NCBI GenBank assembly: GCA_021796215.1
Contig: JAJYOK010000008.1
Location: forward strand, 43,499-107,498
Direction of reading: 5' to 3'
Source: Bacteroidota bacterium
GTDB lineage: Bacteria; Bacteroidota; Ignavibacteria; UBA10030; UBA8401
Length of the DNA stretch: 64,000 nt
Every line of letters starts with the position of its first letter. The first letter of the stretch is position 1. Made by a program: the position numbers and the translations under genes. Below the pieces are notes generated by a model, which saw nothing but the letters and a program-made list of their open reading frames with translations, was not told where the DNA came from and made no database searches. Positions 38,197 to 47,232 of this stretch are shown here, piece after piece.

Positions 38197-39456
38197 ATGA
38201 ACCTCTTTATCAAAAATATCGGCCAGCTTGTTACCGTCGCAGCACACGTCAAACCGTACAAAGCAGGCACCGACATGCGCGAGCTTCACGTCATCGAAAA
38301 CGGAGCGGTGTTAATTGAAAATGGAATTATCCGCACCGTCGGATCGACGGCTGAAATTTCTCCGCCGAATAATATTGACGTACTCGACGCAGACGGGCGA
38401 ATCGCCCTGCCGGGATTTGTTGATTCCCATACTCATACCGTGTTTGCAGGAAGCCGTGAAAATGAATTTGCGATGCGTGCGGAAGGAAAATCGTATCAGG
38501 AAATTGCAACAAGCGGCGGCGGAATTATTTCGACAATGACGGCAACGCGTGCCGCTTCGAAAAAAGAATTGCTGCACACTGCCGAGCGGCGCATCAACGA
38601 AATGCTCAGGCACGGCACAACAACGGTCGAAATCAAAAGCGGCTACGGATTGAATCCTGAATCGGAAATGAAAATGCTGGAAGTGATCAACATTCTTCGC
38701 CGCGATTCGCTTGCAACAATCGTTCCGACGTTTCTCGGCGCGCATGCGTTTCCGCCGGAATTCAAGGATGACAAGCAGGGCTATGTTGATCTCATTATCA
38801 ACCGGATGCTGCCGTACATCGGCGAAAAGCAATTTGCGACATTCTGCGATGTCTTTTGCGATGAAGGATATTTTGATCTTCATCAAACAGAAAATATTTT
38901 ACTCGAAGCGAAACGCTATGGAATGATTCCAAAACTTCACGCCGACCAGCTTGCGGCAATCGGCGCAACAAAGCTTGGCGCGGAACTCAACGCCGTTTCA
39001 GTTGACCACCTCGAACGTCTCACGAGCGACGGAAACGAAGCTTTGAAAAAGTCTTCTCGCCACGGCGAATCTTCGGCGTGCGTTGCAACTGTTTTGCCCG
39101 GTGCTTCGTTTTTCCTCAACCAGCCGTACGCACCGGCCCGCTCTATAATAGAATCAGGCATACCGCTTGCAATCGCCACCGACTTTAATCCCGGCTCCGC
39201 GATGTGCTTTTCCATGCCTATGATGATGACAATTGCATGCACGCAAATGAACATGACACCGGAAGAAGCGATCACTGCCGCAACATTGAACGGTGCCGCC
39301 GCGCTCGGACTTTCCAGCGAGATCGGCAGTATTGAAATCGGCAAGCAGGCGGATATTGTGCTATACAACGTTCCGAATTACTGTTTTCTCCCGTACCACT
39401 ACGCGCTCAATCATGTATGGAGAATTGTGAAAAACGGAACAGTGCTGGAATTTTGA
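38197..39456 (+). CDS. hutI: Imidazolonepropionase
   Basis: Third step of histidine degradation: hydrolyses 4-imidazolone-5-propanoate to formiminoglutamate. A metal-dependent amidohydrolase of 419 residues. The metal-binding HxH is in GFVDSHTHTVFAG. Other signatures are KSGYGLNPESEMKML, the KLHADQLAAIGATKLGAEL histidine segment and IATDFNPGSAMC near the C-terminus. It begins with a cytoplasmic sequence without a signal. The preceding 92 nt is repeat sequence without a clear promoter. It follows hutU in pathway order but not immediately. Confidence 0.97.
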   Translation: MNLFIKNIGQLVTVAAHVKPYKAGTDMRELHVIENGAVLIENGIIRTVGSTAEISPPNNIDVLDADGRIALPGFVDSHTHTVFAGSRENEFAMRAEGKSYQEIATSGGGIISTMTATRAASKKELLHTAERRINEMLRHGTTTVEIKSGYGLNPESEMKMLEVINILRRDSLATIVPTFLGAHAFPPEFKDDKQGYVDLIINRMLPYIGEKQFATFCDVFCDEGYFDLHQTENILLEAKRYGMIPKLHADQLAAIGATKLGAELNAVSVDHLERLTSDGNEALKKSSRHGESSACVATVLPGASFFLNQPYAPARSIIESGIPLAIATDFNPGSAMCFSMPMMMTIACTQMNMTPEEAITAATLNGAAALGLSSEIGSIEIGKQADIVLYNVPNYCFLPYHYALNHVWRIVKNGTVLEF

Positions 39457-39517
39457 TCGCTTTACCTTCCCGTCTTCGTTATTTGTAACTCCTTTCCCCC
39501 TTCTTTATATTATTTCC

Positions 39518-42259
39518 ATGTCTGCCAAAGAATTTTATTCGCTTGAATCGGAAAGGATTTTCCAGCTGCACCGCAGCGGTGCAGAAGGCTTCGTCGTTTC
39601 GGCACAGCTTTCGGCGCTGGCGGATGCAGTTATTTCGAAATTGTGGAATGCCGTTCCTCGTCCTGCCAAAGATCAGTGCGCCGTTTTTGCGCTCGGCGGT
39701 TACGGCAGATACGAAATGTGTCCGCACTCAGACTTTGATTTAATGGTGCTGTGCGAAAGCGAGCGCACGAAAGAGCAAACTACCGAAGCGATCCAATCGT
39801 TTCTTCACGCATTATGGGACGCCGGATTTGATATCGGTCATAGCGTTCGCACACTGAAAGACTGTCTCAATCTTTATCAAACCGATGTAGATTCGTGGGC
39901 GGCGATTCTCGAAAGCCGCTTCGTGTGCGGCAACGATGCAATGCGGGAACGCTACGCCGAAGCAATTCTTACAGAAATCACAAAGAAGCGCGATCTCAAA
40001 TTCGTCACGGCAATTATTGACGGCATCAACGAGCGGCATGAAAAATACGGCAATTCGGTGAAACTGCTCGAGCCGAACATCAAGAACAGCGCCGGAGGCT
40101 TGCGCGATCTTCACAACTTGTTGTGGATGTACCGCTCCGCCGATGTGGAGTATTTTGCGTTCGAGCCGTTTCAGTCACGCGAATCGTCCTGCAAGATGAT
40201 GTTTGAAATGTTTGAACAAAAAAACCTCATCAGCGGAGAAGAGAAAGAAGCGGCGACGCGTGCGCTCAGCTTTATGCTTCGCACACGCCACGAAATGCAC
40301 TATCACTCAAAAACAATTCACGACTCGCTCGATTTTTCTATTCAACGTGAAATTGCAAAAGGGCTTGGATATCTGCCTACCGAACAGGCAGGTGACGCTG
40401 CTCTGAAATATGTTGAAAACCACGCTGTAGCGTGTGTCGAGGCGTTTATGCGTGATTATTTTCTTCACGCGCGCACAATTTTTCGACTGAACCAGCGACT
40501 GACAAGCCTCTACCGCAAAAGTATTCAACCGTCATCGTGGCGTGCGCCGAAAGAACAAATTCTCGACGACATCTATGCCGCGCGCGGCTCGTCCCTCGTC
40601 TTGCGCAACAGCGCATTCGAATTCACGTCGCCGGCACAAGTGCTGAAAGCATTTTATTGGTGCGGAATACATTCGCTGGAGTTAGGGCAATCGCTTCAGG
40701 CACGGTTCGTCAATCTGTCGTCCCGCTACGCGGGATTATTTGATCAGAATGGAATTGCTGCGCTGAAAGCGTACTGTGAAACCGGCGCGGTGTTTCTCGA
40801 CATCGTACGAATGGAGCACAACGTCGCTTCAACGCTGACGCTGATGAACGATTTCGACATCCTCGGAAAATTTATTCCGGAGTGGGGCGAGCTCGTCGCG
40901 TTTTTCCAGCACAGTGTGTACCACTATTATACGGCAGACGCGCATACACTTATTGCTCTCGATCATGCCGAACGCTTGCGCAGCGAACACAATATTCTTG
41001 CTGAAGCCTATCATTCGCTCTCACGCAAAGAATTGTTGTACCTTGCAATCCTTTTTCACGACATAGAAAAACCACACGGCATTACCGAACACGAACTCCG
41101 CGGCGCGGAAATTGCGCACAGCATTCTTCAACGCCTGCAGATTCCCGATGAACACGATGATATCGGTTTTCTCATCCGCAATCATTTGATGATGGAACAA
41201 ATTGCATTCCGCCGGAACATCAGCGACCCGGCAACCGTCGCCGAATTTGCACAGCAGTTTGAAACGCCGGAACAGTTGGATCTGCTTTTTGTGCTGACGT
41301 ATTGCGACCTGTCCGCCGTGAACAAAAATGTTTGGACGAATTGGAAAGAATTGCTGCTGCAGGAATTATATCTGCGCGCCCGCGACGTGCTCGAGCGCCA
41401 TCTTGCAGTGCCGGAAGCGATTTCGTTTCAGCAGGAACAATATCAGAAATCGGTGCAAACGCTGGTCGGAACAATTTCGCAGCAGCTTCCGCGCAGCGAT
41501 GTCGAACTTCACTTTTCGTCAATTCAAAATGAAGCGTACGTTCAGGCGTTTTCACAGGATGAAATTACCGAACATATCAGGCAAATTCAGCGGCTTAATA
41601 TTGAAAAGGGCGCAGGCGGCGCCCCAATTTCCACCATCATCGCGAGCGAGAATTCGCACAGCACCGTTACGGCAATCACGCGCGACGCACCGTTTCTTCT
41701 TTCAAATCTCTGCGGCGTGCTGACGGCAAACGATGCAAATATTTTCGATGCACAGATTTTTACGCGCGACGACGGCATCGTCATTGACCAGTTTCGCGTC
41801 GTGGACGTGCTTACCAAATCCTGCCTGCGCGACGAACAGGCAGAAAAAATCCGCCGCGATTTTGATGACGTACTCCGCAACGCAGTAAAACTTGAGAATC
41901 TTTTCGAGAAACACAACCGGCGATGGAAACGAAGACAGAGACCGTTGCTTCATCCCAATATCCGCATTGATGTGACGTTTGAAAACGCGCCGGATTGTAC
42001 GATCATCGATGTGTACGCGCCGGACACGACCGGCTTTTTGTACAAAGTGACGCGGGCGATTTCGAAGCTTGGACTAAGCATCACGTTTGCAAAAATTGCG
42101 ACGCGTGTGGACGGCATTGTAGATTCGTTTTATGTCGTGGATGAACAGAAGAAACCGATTCTTTCCGACGAGCGGCGCCGGCTCATTCGCGAACGGATCC
42201 TTCAAAAAGTGAATCAGCTTATCAACATTCAACTGACGAACGAGAAAGTAAATTCATGA
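39518..42259 (+). CDS. glnD: PII uridylyltransferase / uridylyl-removing enzyme (GlnD family)
   Basis: Nitrogen-status sensor that attaches and removes UMP on PII proteins in response to glutamine. It has 913 residues in the standard order: nucleotidyltransferase domain (G60-G61, then D72 and D74 in GGYGRYEMCPHSDFDLMVLC), GlnD linker domain, HD hydrolase domain with FHDIEKPHGITEHE, and two C-terminal ACT domains (near residues 710-790 and 825-900) for glutamine. Two short palindromic repeats are read in frame within it (40373-40391 and 41821-41843). It overlaps murI by four bases. No glnB is present nearby. Confidence 0.93.
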   Translation: MSAKEFYSLESERIFQLHRSGAEGFVVSAQLSALADAVISKLWNAVPRPAKDQCAVFALGGYGRYEMCPHSDFDLMVLCESERTKEQTTEAIQSFLHALWDAGFDIGHSVRTLKDCLNLYQTDVDSWAAILESRFVCGNDAMRERYAEAILTEITKKRDLKFVTAIIDGINERHEKYGNSVKLLEPNIKNSAGGLRDLHNLLWMYRSADVEYFAFEPFQSRESSCKMMFEMFEQKNLISGEEKEAATRALSFMLRTRHEMHYHSKTIHDSLDFSIQREIAKGLGYLPTEQAGDAALKYVENHAVACVEAFMRDYFLHARTIFRLNQRLTSLYRKSIQPSSWRAPKEQILDDIYAARGSSLVLRNSAFEFTSPAQVLKAFYWCGIHSLELGQSLQARFVNLSSRYAGLFDQNGIAALKAYCETGAVFLDIVRMEHNVASTLTLMNDFDILGKFIPEWGELVAFFQHSVYHYYTADAHTLIALDHAERLRSEHNILAEAYHSLSRKELLYLAILFHDIEKPHGITEHELRGAEIAHSILQRLQIPDEHDDIGFLIRNHLMMEQIAFRRNISDPATVAEFAQQFETPEQLDLLFVLTYCDLSAVNKNVWTNWKELLLQELYLRARDVLERHLAVPEAISFQQEQYQKSVQTLVGTISQQLPRSDVELHFSSIQNEAYVQAFSQDEITEHIRQIQRLNIEKGAGGAPISTIIASENSHSTVTAITRDAPFLLSNLCGVLTANDANIFDAQIFTRDDGIVIDQFRVVDVLTKSCLRDEQAEKIRRDFDDVLRNAVKLENLFEKHNRRWKRRQRPLLHPNIRIDVTFENAPDCTIIDVYAPDTTGFLYKVTRAISKLGLSITFAKIATRVDGIVDSFYVVDEQKKPILSDERRRLIRERILQKVNQLINIQLTNEKVNS
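40373..40391. repeat. CTGCCT/AGGCAG palindrome inside glnD
   Basis: Six-base perfect arms around ACCGAAC, encoding LPTEQAG at about residues 286-292. It shares the CTGCC...GGCAG core with the element at 61461, and the reading frame is kept. Confidence 0.5.
41821..41843. repeat. CTGCCTG/CAGGCAG palindrome inside glnD
   Basis: Seven-base perfect arms around a 9-base loop, encoding CLRDEQAE at about residues 769-776, in the region of the first ACT domain. It may be a member of the same family or a chance palindrome. Confidence 0.4.
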
Positions 42260-43065
42260 GCAATATTCCGCGTCAACCCATCGGCGTTTTCGATTCCGGC
42301 ATCGGCGGCTTGACCGTTGTGCGCGCGTTGCTGCAGAGGCTTCCGCACGAAAATATTGTGTACTTCGGCGATACGGCGCGCGTGCCGTACGGTCCGAAGT
42401 CACCGCAGGTTGTCCGCGAGTACGCGCTCGACGATACGGAATTTCTTCTCTCAAAAAATGTGAAGATGATCGTCGTGGCGTGCAACACCGTTTCTGCGGT
42501 CGCACTTGATGTGGTTCAGAAGAGAGCGAAGATTCCCGTGGTTGGCGTGATCGTGCCGGGAGCGAACGCGGCATCGGCGGCAAGCAAGAAGAAACGCATC
42601 GGCGTCATCGGTACGCTCGGCACAATTTCGAGCAGCGCGTACACGAACGCCATCAAACAGATTGATTCCTCGGTGCACGTATTCAGCCAGCCGTGCCCGC
42701 TTTTTGTGCCGCTTGTTGAAGAAGGCTGGCTCGACCATAAAGCGACGGAAATGATCGCGAAAGAATATCTTTTTCCGCTTTCACTGGAAAAAATTGATAC
42801 GCTCGTACTCGGCTGTACGCATTACCCGCTGCTGAAAAATGTTATTGCGAAAACATTGAAGGATTCCGTAACATTGATTGATTCCGCCGAGGCAACAGCG
42901 GTAGAAGTTGACCGCGTGCTTGAAGAGCATGCGCTTCGCAACACAAGCAAAGAAAAACCGAACCTTCAGTTTTTCGTCAGCGATATTCCGGCAAAGTTTT
43001 CTGAGATCGGCGAAAGATTTCTCGGTGCAAAATTAGGCGTGGTGAAAAAAGTGAGCGTGGGGTAA
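42256..43065 (+). CDS. murI: Glutamate racemase
   Basis: Makes D-glutamate for peptidoglycan in the cytoplasm. It has 269 residues. The two catalytic cysteines are visible in VVACNTVSA and LGCTHYPLL, and the substrate loop is FDSGIGGLTVVRALLQ. Its ATG overlaps the glnD stop (ATGA), so the two are translationally coupled. That pairing links wall precursor supply to nitrogen sensing only by position. Convergent with the next gene. Confidence 0.97.
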   Translation: MSNIPRQPIGVFDSGIGGLTVVRALLQRLPHENIVYFGDTARVPYGPKSPQVVREYALDDTEFLLSKNVKMIVVACNTVSAVALDVVQKRAKIPVVGVIVPGANAASAASKKKRIGVIGTLGTISSSAYTNAIKQIDSSVHVFSQPCPLFVPLVEEGWLDHKATEMIAKEYLFPLSLEKIDTLVLGCTHYPLLKNVIAKTLKDSVTLIDSAEATAVEVDRVLEEHALRNTSKEKPNLQFFVSDIPAKFSEIGERFLGAKLGVVKKVSVG

Positions 43066-43123
43066 AGGTGCCTACGGCGCTTGCCTAAAAAGGTCTCTAA
43101 TCATTTTTCAAGCATCACCAACG

Positions 43124-45535
43124 TTACAACGACAGCCAGTAACTGATCTTCAGCAGAATTACATTATCCGGCGGTGTTCTGAACGTGCGGTTGAATTCAT
43201 CTCCAAGCGTGTTCCCGAATCCGCCCGGTTCTGCAAACGTGCTGCCGTGCGACCAGACGAGATACATTGTGCTGCCGGGGAAATATTCCCACCGCAGCAC
43301 CATATTGGAGTTGAGAAATGTTTGGTTGAAATCCTGATTGCCCGGATAAGCGTACGCGATAAGGTTCGAGTTTGCGTTCAGATACGAAAAGCTGAAGTAT
43401 TGTCCCTTCGCAAAAAAAATCTGGCTGTACAACTGCAGCGATAACTGCGTTGTGAACGTGAACGAGCCGCGCAGTGTGAAATTGATTTCATCTACGTTGC
43501 GATGGCCGAACACGCTGTGTGTTATGTTGGCCGGATCGGTATAAAAATCATTTGCCCAGCCGGTGCGGTTGCGCGTGCGCGTGTATCCCGCAGATGCCTG
43601 AATTTGCGATGCCGGCGTTGGGCGCACATCAACACCGAGCTGTGTTTGCCAGTACCGCATTCCCGCATAATCGTAACCGTGATAAAAAAGAAGGCTGCCG
43701 ATGAACGGCTCGCGCGTATCGGATTGAACGTATGCAACAGAATAGAGTGTGAACGGAGTCTGGTATAATCCGTAGCCGCGAGACTCGCGGTCATCATAGG
43801 CAGGCAAATTATATGAAACGCCTCCGTAAAACGAATAATAATTGAGTAATTGAAATCGCGTAAGGAAAACGCCTTCCCGGATAATTCCTGCTTTGTCGAA
43901 ATTCCACCGAAGCTGATGCTGGTATGAAAAATTGTAATAGCGAAAAGTATTTCCCGGCACGTTGTTCTGATAGATGACATCGCCGATGAAGCCGTGATCG
44001 TTCGGACGGTAAACGTACCCGATGTCGTTAACATCATATTTCCGCGTTGTGTAATCCGCAGTAATATCATACAGCCAGTGTTCGCCTCCCACTTTCCCGA
44101 AAAAGAAATTTCCTGAGCTGCCGGATTTTTTCTCGAGCGTCGAAGCGTCGGTGTTGCTCGATCCTGCAACAAATCCATTGAATGCATATGTGTTGTCGCT
44201 GAATTTCAATCTCCAATCCACGCCGCCTGTAGAAGCGGACGCACCGCCGTCACGCGCAACCGAGGTAAGAATCATGCCAATGTTTGATCCGCTCCACACA
44301 TCCTGTTTGAAACGGACGACACCATAATTTGTGAGTGGTGCTGCAAGATTGTTGTGCAGCTCCCCGCTTGAATCTTTGTACGTGTAGAGTTCCTTCTGCG
44401 TCATGGCATCTAACGCTCCAAAAGAAAATCCGCTTTGCGTTTTTCCGGTTGCCTTTGCGGCACCGATGATCGCCGCCGCTCCCGGTTCATCGGTGATCAC
44501 ACCGCCTGCGGGCGGATAAACGGTGATCGCCTTTCCGATGCGGCGTGAATAAAATAATCCGGGATCGGTTCCAAATGTTGAGAAGCGGAGAATCTGTGTC
44601 CCCTCAATAAAGAAAGGACGCTTTTCAGGATAGAATGTTTCGAACGTGGAAAGATTGAGAACGGCGGGGTCGGCTTCCACCTGACCGAAATCGGGATTGA
44701 TGGTAAGATCAACGGTGAAGTTGCTCGACACACCGTACTTTGCATCAAGCCCGGCGTTGGGAAGAAATTCCCGCCGGCGCGTACGGATAGATGTTTGCGG
44801 CTGGAAAGTTCCGTTCGCCACAACATACGGAAGAATTTCCACATGATGAGTGATCGGTAAATTGCTCAATCCGGTTAACAGCCCGAAGCGCGAAGTAAAA
44901 CCGTTGTCACTTTTTTTAATCAGTGACCAATAATCGCTTTCATTTTTTCGCTGGATGGTACGGATGAATTCAATCCCCATCTTCGTCTGTTCAGGGTTGT
45001 AGCGAAGCTGGCTGAATGGAATTTCAACTTCTGCGGTCCATCCATTCGGGAGAATCCGTGTTTTTACATCCCATACCGGGTCCCACGAATCGTCGTCCTC
45101 CTCGCCGTCATCGAATTGAAGAATATCAACTTTCGTTCCCGATGCGTTGATGGTAAATTCATAATCATTCTGGTGATCATGATAGCTGTCAATGCGGATT
45201 GAAATGTAATCCGATTCAATCTCGTCATCGCGGCGGGCAAGCCGCCGTACGATTTTCTCCGGCTCTGAATCATACATCATGCAGAAAAAATATAGCGCAT
45301 GGTCGTCATACACCACGCGGATTTCTGTCGGTTCGGTTGCCGACACTCCTTCCGCTGGGTCTCTTTGCAGGAAGCCGTTTGCCGGTTGTGCTGACGCCCA
45401 GACAGAATCGTTATCATAGCCGTCAATGACGGGCGGAACGGAGACACGCAGTGCGCTTATCGTCCGCTCAGATGTTCCGGAAAACACTATCGCCGGATAA
45501 AAAGCAAATACAGCCGCAGCAAACAATCGCTTCAT
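43124..45535 (-). CDS. Outer-membrane DUF5916 protein with an N-terminal CBM9-like domain
   Basis: Exported protein of 803 residues. A signal peptide (about residues 1-19, LFAAAVFAFYPAIVFSG) is followed by a carbohydrate-binding family 9-like sandwich (VPPVIDGYDNDSVWASA, IRIDSYHDHQNDYEFTINAS). The rest is a DUF5916 region rich in aromatic beta strands, ending ILLKISYWLSL, consistent with an outer-membrane barrel. EVEIPFSQLRYNPEQTKMGI is typical of the family. Substrate and function are unknown; such genes are common in Bacteroidota and relatives, often near exported peptidases as here. Confidence 0.88.
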   Translation of the reverse strand: MKRLFAAAVFAFYPAIVFSGTSERTISALRVSVPPVIDGYDNDSVWASAQPANGFLQRDPAEGVSATEPTEIRVVYDDHALYFFCMMYDSEPEKIVRRLARRDDEIESDYISIRIDSYHDHQNDYEFTINASGTKVDILQFDDGEEDDDSWDPVWDVKTRILPNGWTAEVEIPFSQLRYNPEQTKMGIEFIRTIQRKNESDYWSLIKKSDNGFTSRFGLLTGLSNLPITHHVEILPYVVANGTFQPQTSIRTRRREFLPNAGLDAKYGVSSNFTVDLTINPDFGQVEADPAVLNLSTFETFYPEKRPFFIEGTQILRFSTFGTDPGLFYSRRIGKAITVYPPAGGVITDEPGAAAIIGAAKATGKTQSGFSFGALDAMTQKELYTYKDSSGELHNNLAAPLTNYGVVRFKQDVWSGSNIGMILTSVARDGGASASTGGVDWRLKFSDNTYAFNGFVAGSSNTDASTLEKKSGSSGNFFFGKVGGEHWLYDITADYTTRKYDVNDIGYVYRPNDHGFIGDVIYQNNVPGNTFRYYNFSYQHQLRWNFDKAGIIREGVFLTRFQLLNYYSFYGGVSYNLPAYDDRESRGYGLYQTPFTLYSVAYVQSDTREPFIGSLLFYHGYDYAGMRYWQTQLGVDVRPTPASQIQASAGYTRTRNRTGWANDFYTDPANITHSVFGHRNVDEINFTLRGSFTFTTQLSLQLYSQIFFAKGQYFSFSYLNANSNLIAYAYPGNQDFNQTFLNSNMVLRWEYFPGSTMYLVWSHGSTFAEPGGFGNTLGDEFNRTFRTPPDNVILLKISYWLSL

Positions 45536-45647
45536 GCAAAAAAGCAGTTAAAAAGAAAATAATGACGAGAATTGTGCGGCAATATACTCTTTCACTTGCG
45601 AATATTCAAGTAAAAAATTGAATTGAACCGGATTTTGATGTCTGAGG

Positions 45648-45682
45648 AAACGTCAGACAGCACGAAACGCTGTCAGACGTTT
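45648..45682 (-). terminator. Long hairpin directly after the Xaa-Pro aminopeptidase stop
   Basis: AAACGTCTGACAGC and GCTGTCTGACGTTT (minus strand) form 14-base arms with one T-T mismatch around a 7-nt loop. It starts on the base after the stop codon. The stem can stop or stabilise the transcript; there is no long T-run, so a palindromic repeat is the alternative. Confidence 0.55.
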
Positions 45683-47170
45683 TCACTGCAGCGGCTGATT
45701 GCCGATCCCCTTTTTTCGCATCAGCGTTTCAATATCTTTGATGTCGCGCGGTGATTCTTTTGAAAGAATTTCATGTCCGTCGGCGGTGACAAGAATATCG
45801 TCTTCAATCCGCACGCCAATATTGAAATATTTCGGATCAACACCTTCGCTGCCTTCGGCAATGTAAATTCCCGGCTCCACAGTCATCACCATTCCTGCGG
45901 CGAGCGTGTCTTTGCCGGCATCGTGCACATCAAGTCCGACCGGATGCCCGACGCCGTGCATGTAGAAGCGGCGCATTTGTGCTCTGCTTTTCTCTTTGAT
46001 TATGCCGAGCGTAAAAAGCCCGTCCGTGATCGCTTCTTCCGACTTTGTCTGAACATCTTTCCAGCTTGTTCCGGGTTTGATAAGATTGATGCAGGCATTC
46101 GATGCATCGAGCACAATTTTGTAGATTTCTTTTTGCGGCTCGGTGAATTTTCCATTGACGGGATATGTGCGCGTCACATCGGAGGCATAGTTATGATATT
46201 CTGCCGCACAATCCGCGAGCACAAGATCGCCGTCATGAATTTCTCTCCGGTCGGTTTCGTAATGAAGAATCACGGAATTTTCCGCCGCACCGACAATGCA
46301 CGGATACGGAATGTCTTCTGCACCCATGCGGTGAAAGACGTAGAGATACAACGCCTGCAAGTCGTACTCGTGCATTCCCGGCTCGCACGACATCATCGCT
46401 TGATTGTGCGCTACCGCGCTGATGTGCGCCGCTTTTCTGATCATCGCAATTTCTGCAGGCGATTTCACAGCGCGCATTGAATACACCAGCGGGCCCGGAT
46501 CGCATACTTCTATTGAAGAATGCCATGCCGGCGATTGATCAATTATATTTTGCACCGGCTGCATCAGTTCCTTAATTTCGCCGTTGAAATCCGATGAGAA
46601 AAACGGCACATACAAACGCTTTGGTTTGCTTGAAAAAAGAATACGCGTGAACATTGATTTGAATTTGTCATTTGTCGCTGCATACGCGAGGCCGCGGAGT
46701 TTCATTGCGCCTTCGGGCCCGTAACGGCGTCCCGTCCATTGTTCGCGTGATGGAACGCGCGGCTGCACGAACAGGATTTCTTTCGTCAGCATCATCTTAG
46801 AAGTATCGGATGGGTCGTGCATAATTGTGCCGGCGGGAATCAAAAGCAAAATTGCGTTCGGTTCAGAAAATCCTGTGAGATAATAAAAATTATCGTTTTG
46901 GTGATAGGGATAATCTACATCGCCATTACGCACGCGTTCCGGCGCAGAATAAAACACAGCAATGGAGTTCCCGCCGAGTTCTTTCATCAGTGAATCGCGG
47001 CGTGCTTTGTATTCTGCCGGTGGAATAAGGTCTGTGTCGTACTCGATGTACTTCTCCGCCAAAACCGGATCTGCCTTCGGCTGAAGATCTTGTGCCGCAA
47101 CGGAACATGGCGCCAAGGGGGTCAATGATGCGAAAAAGAAAAAATAAAAGGAAATTACACGTTTTAGCAT
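45683..47170 (-). CDS. Exported Xaa-Pro aminopeptidase (M24B)
   Basis: Removes N-terminal residues ahead of proline from peptides. It has 495 residues. A hydrophobic signal (ISFYFFFFASLTPLAPCSV) implies a periplasmic or surface location, unlike cytoplasmic PepP. The N-terminal creatinase-like domain begins near residue 45 (YKARRDSLMKEL). Metal ligands of the pita-bread domain are visible in LADCAAEYHNYASDVTRTY (two Asp), HGVGHPVGLDVHD (His), VEPGIYI (Glu) and RIEDDI (Glu). It sits between DUF5916 and the propeller gene, all on the minus strand. Confidence 0.94.
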   Translation of the reverse strand: MLKRVISFYFFFFASLTPLAPCSVAAQDLQPKADPVLAEKYIEYDTDLIPPAEYKARRDSLMKELGGNSIAVFYSAPERVRNGDVDYPYHQNDNFYYLTGFSEPNAILLLIPAGTIMHDPSDTSKMMLTKEILFVQPRVPSREQWTGRRYGPEGAMKLRGLAYAATNDKFKSMFTRILFSSKPKRLYVPFFSSDFNGEIKELMQPVQNIIDQSPAWHSSIEVCDPGPLVYSMRAVKSPAEIAMIRKAAHISAVAHNQAMMSCEPGMHEYDLQALYLYVFHRMGAEDIPYPCIVGAAENSVILHYETDRREIHDGDLVLADCAAEYHNYASDVTRTYPVNGKFTEPQKEIYKIVLDASNACINLIKPGTSWKDVQTKSEEAITDGLFTLGIIKEKSRAQMRRFYMHGVGHPVGLDVHDAGKDTLAAGMVMTVEPGIYIAEGSEGVDPKYFNIGVRIEDDILVTADGHEILSKESPRDIKDIETLMRKKGIGNQPLQ

Positions 47171-47232
47171 ATCACCTCAATTGTCATTCAGCAAATGAAA
47201 AATTTCTTTGCAGTTTTGCGTGAGATAAATTT

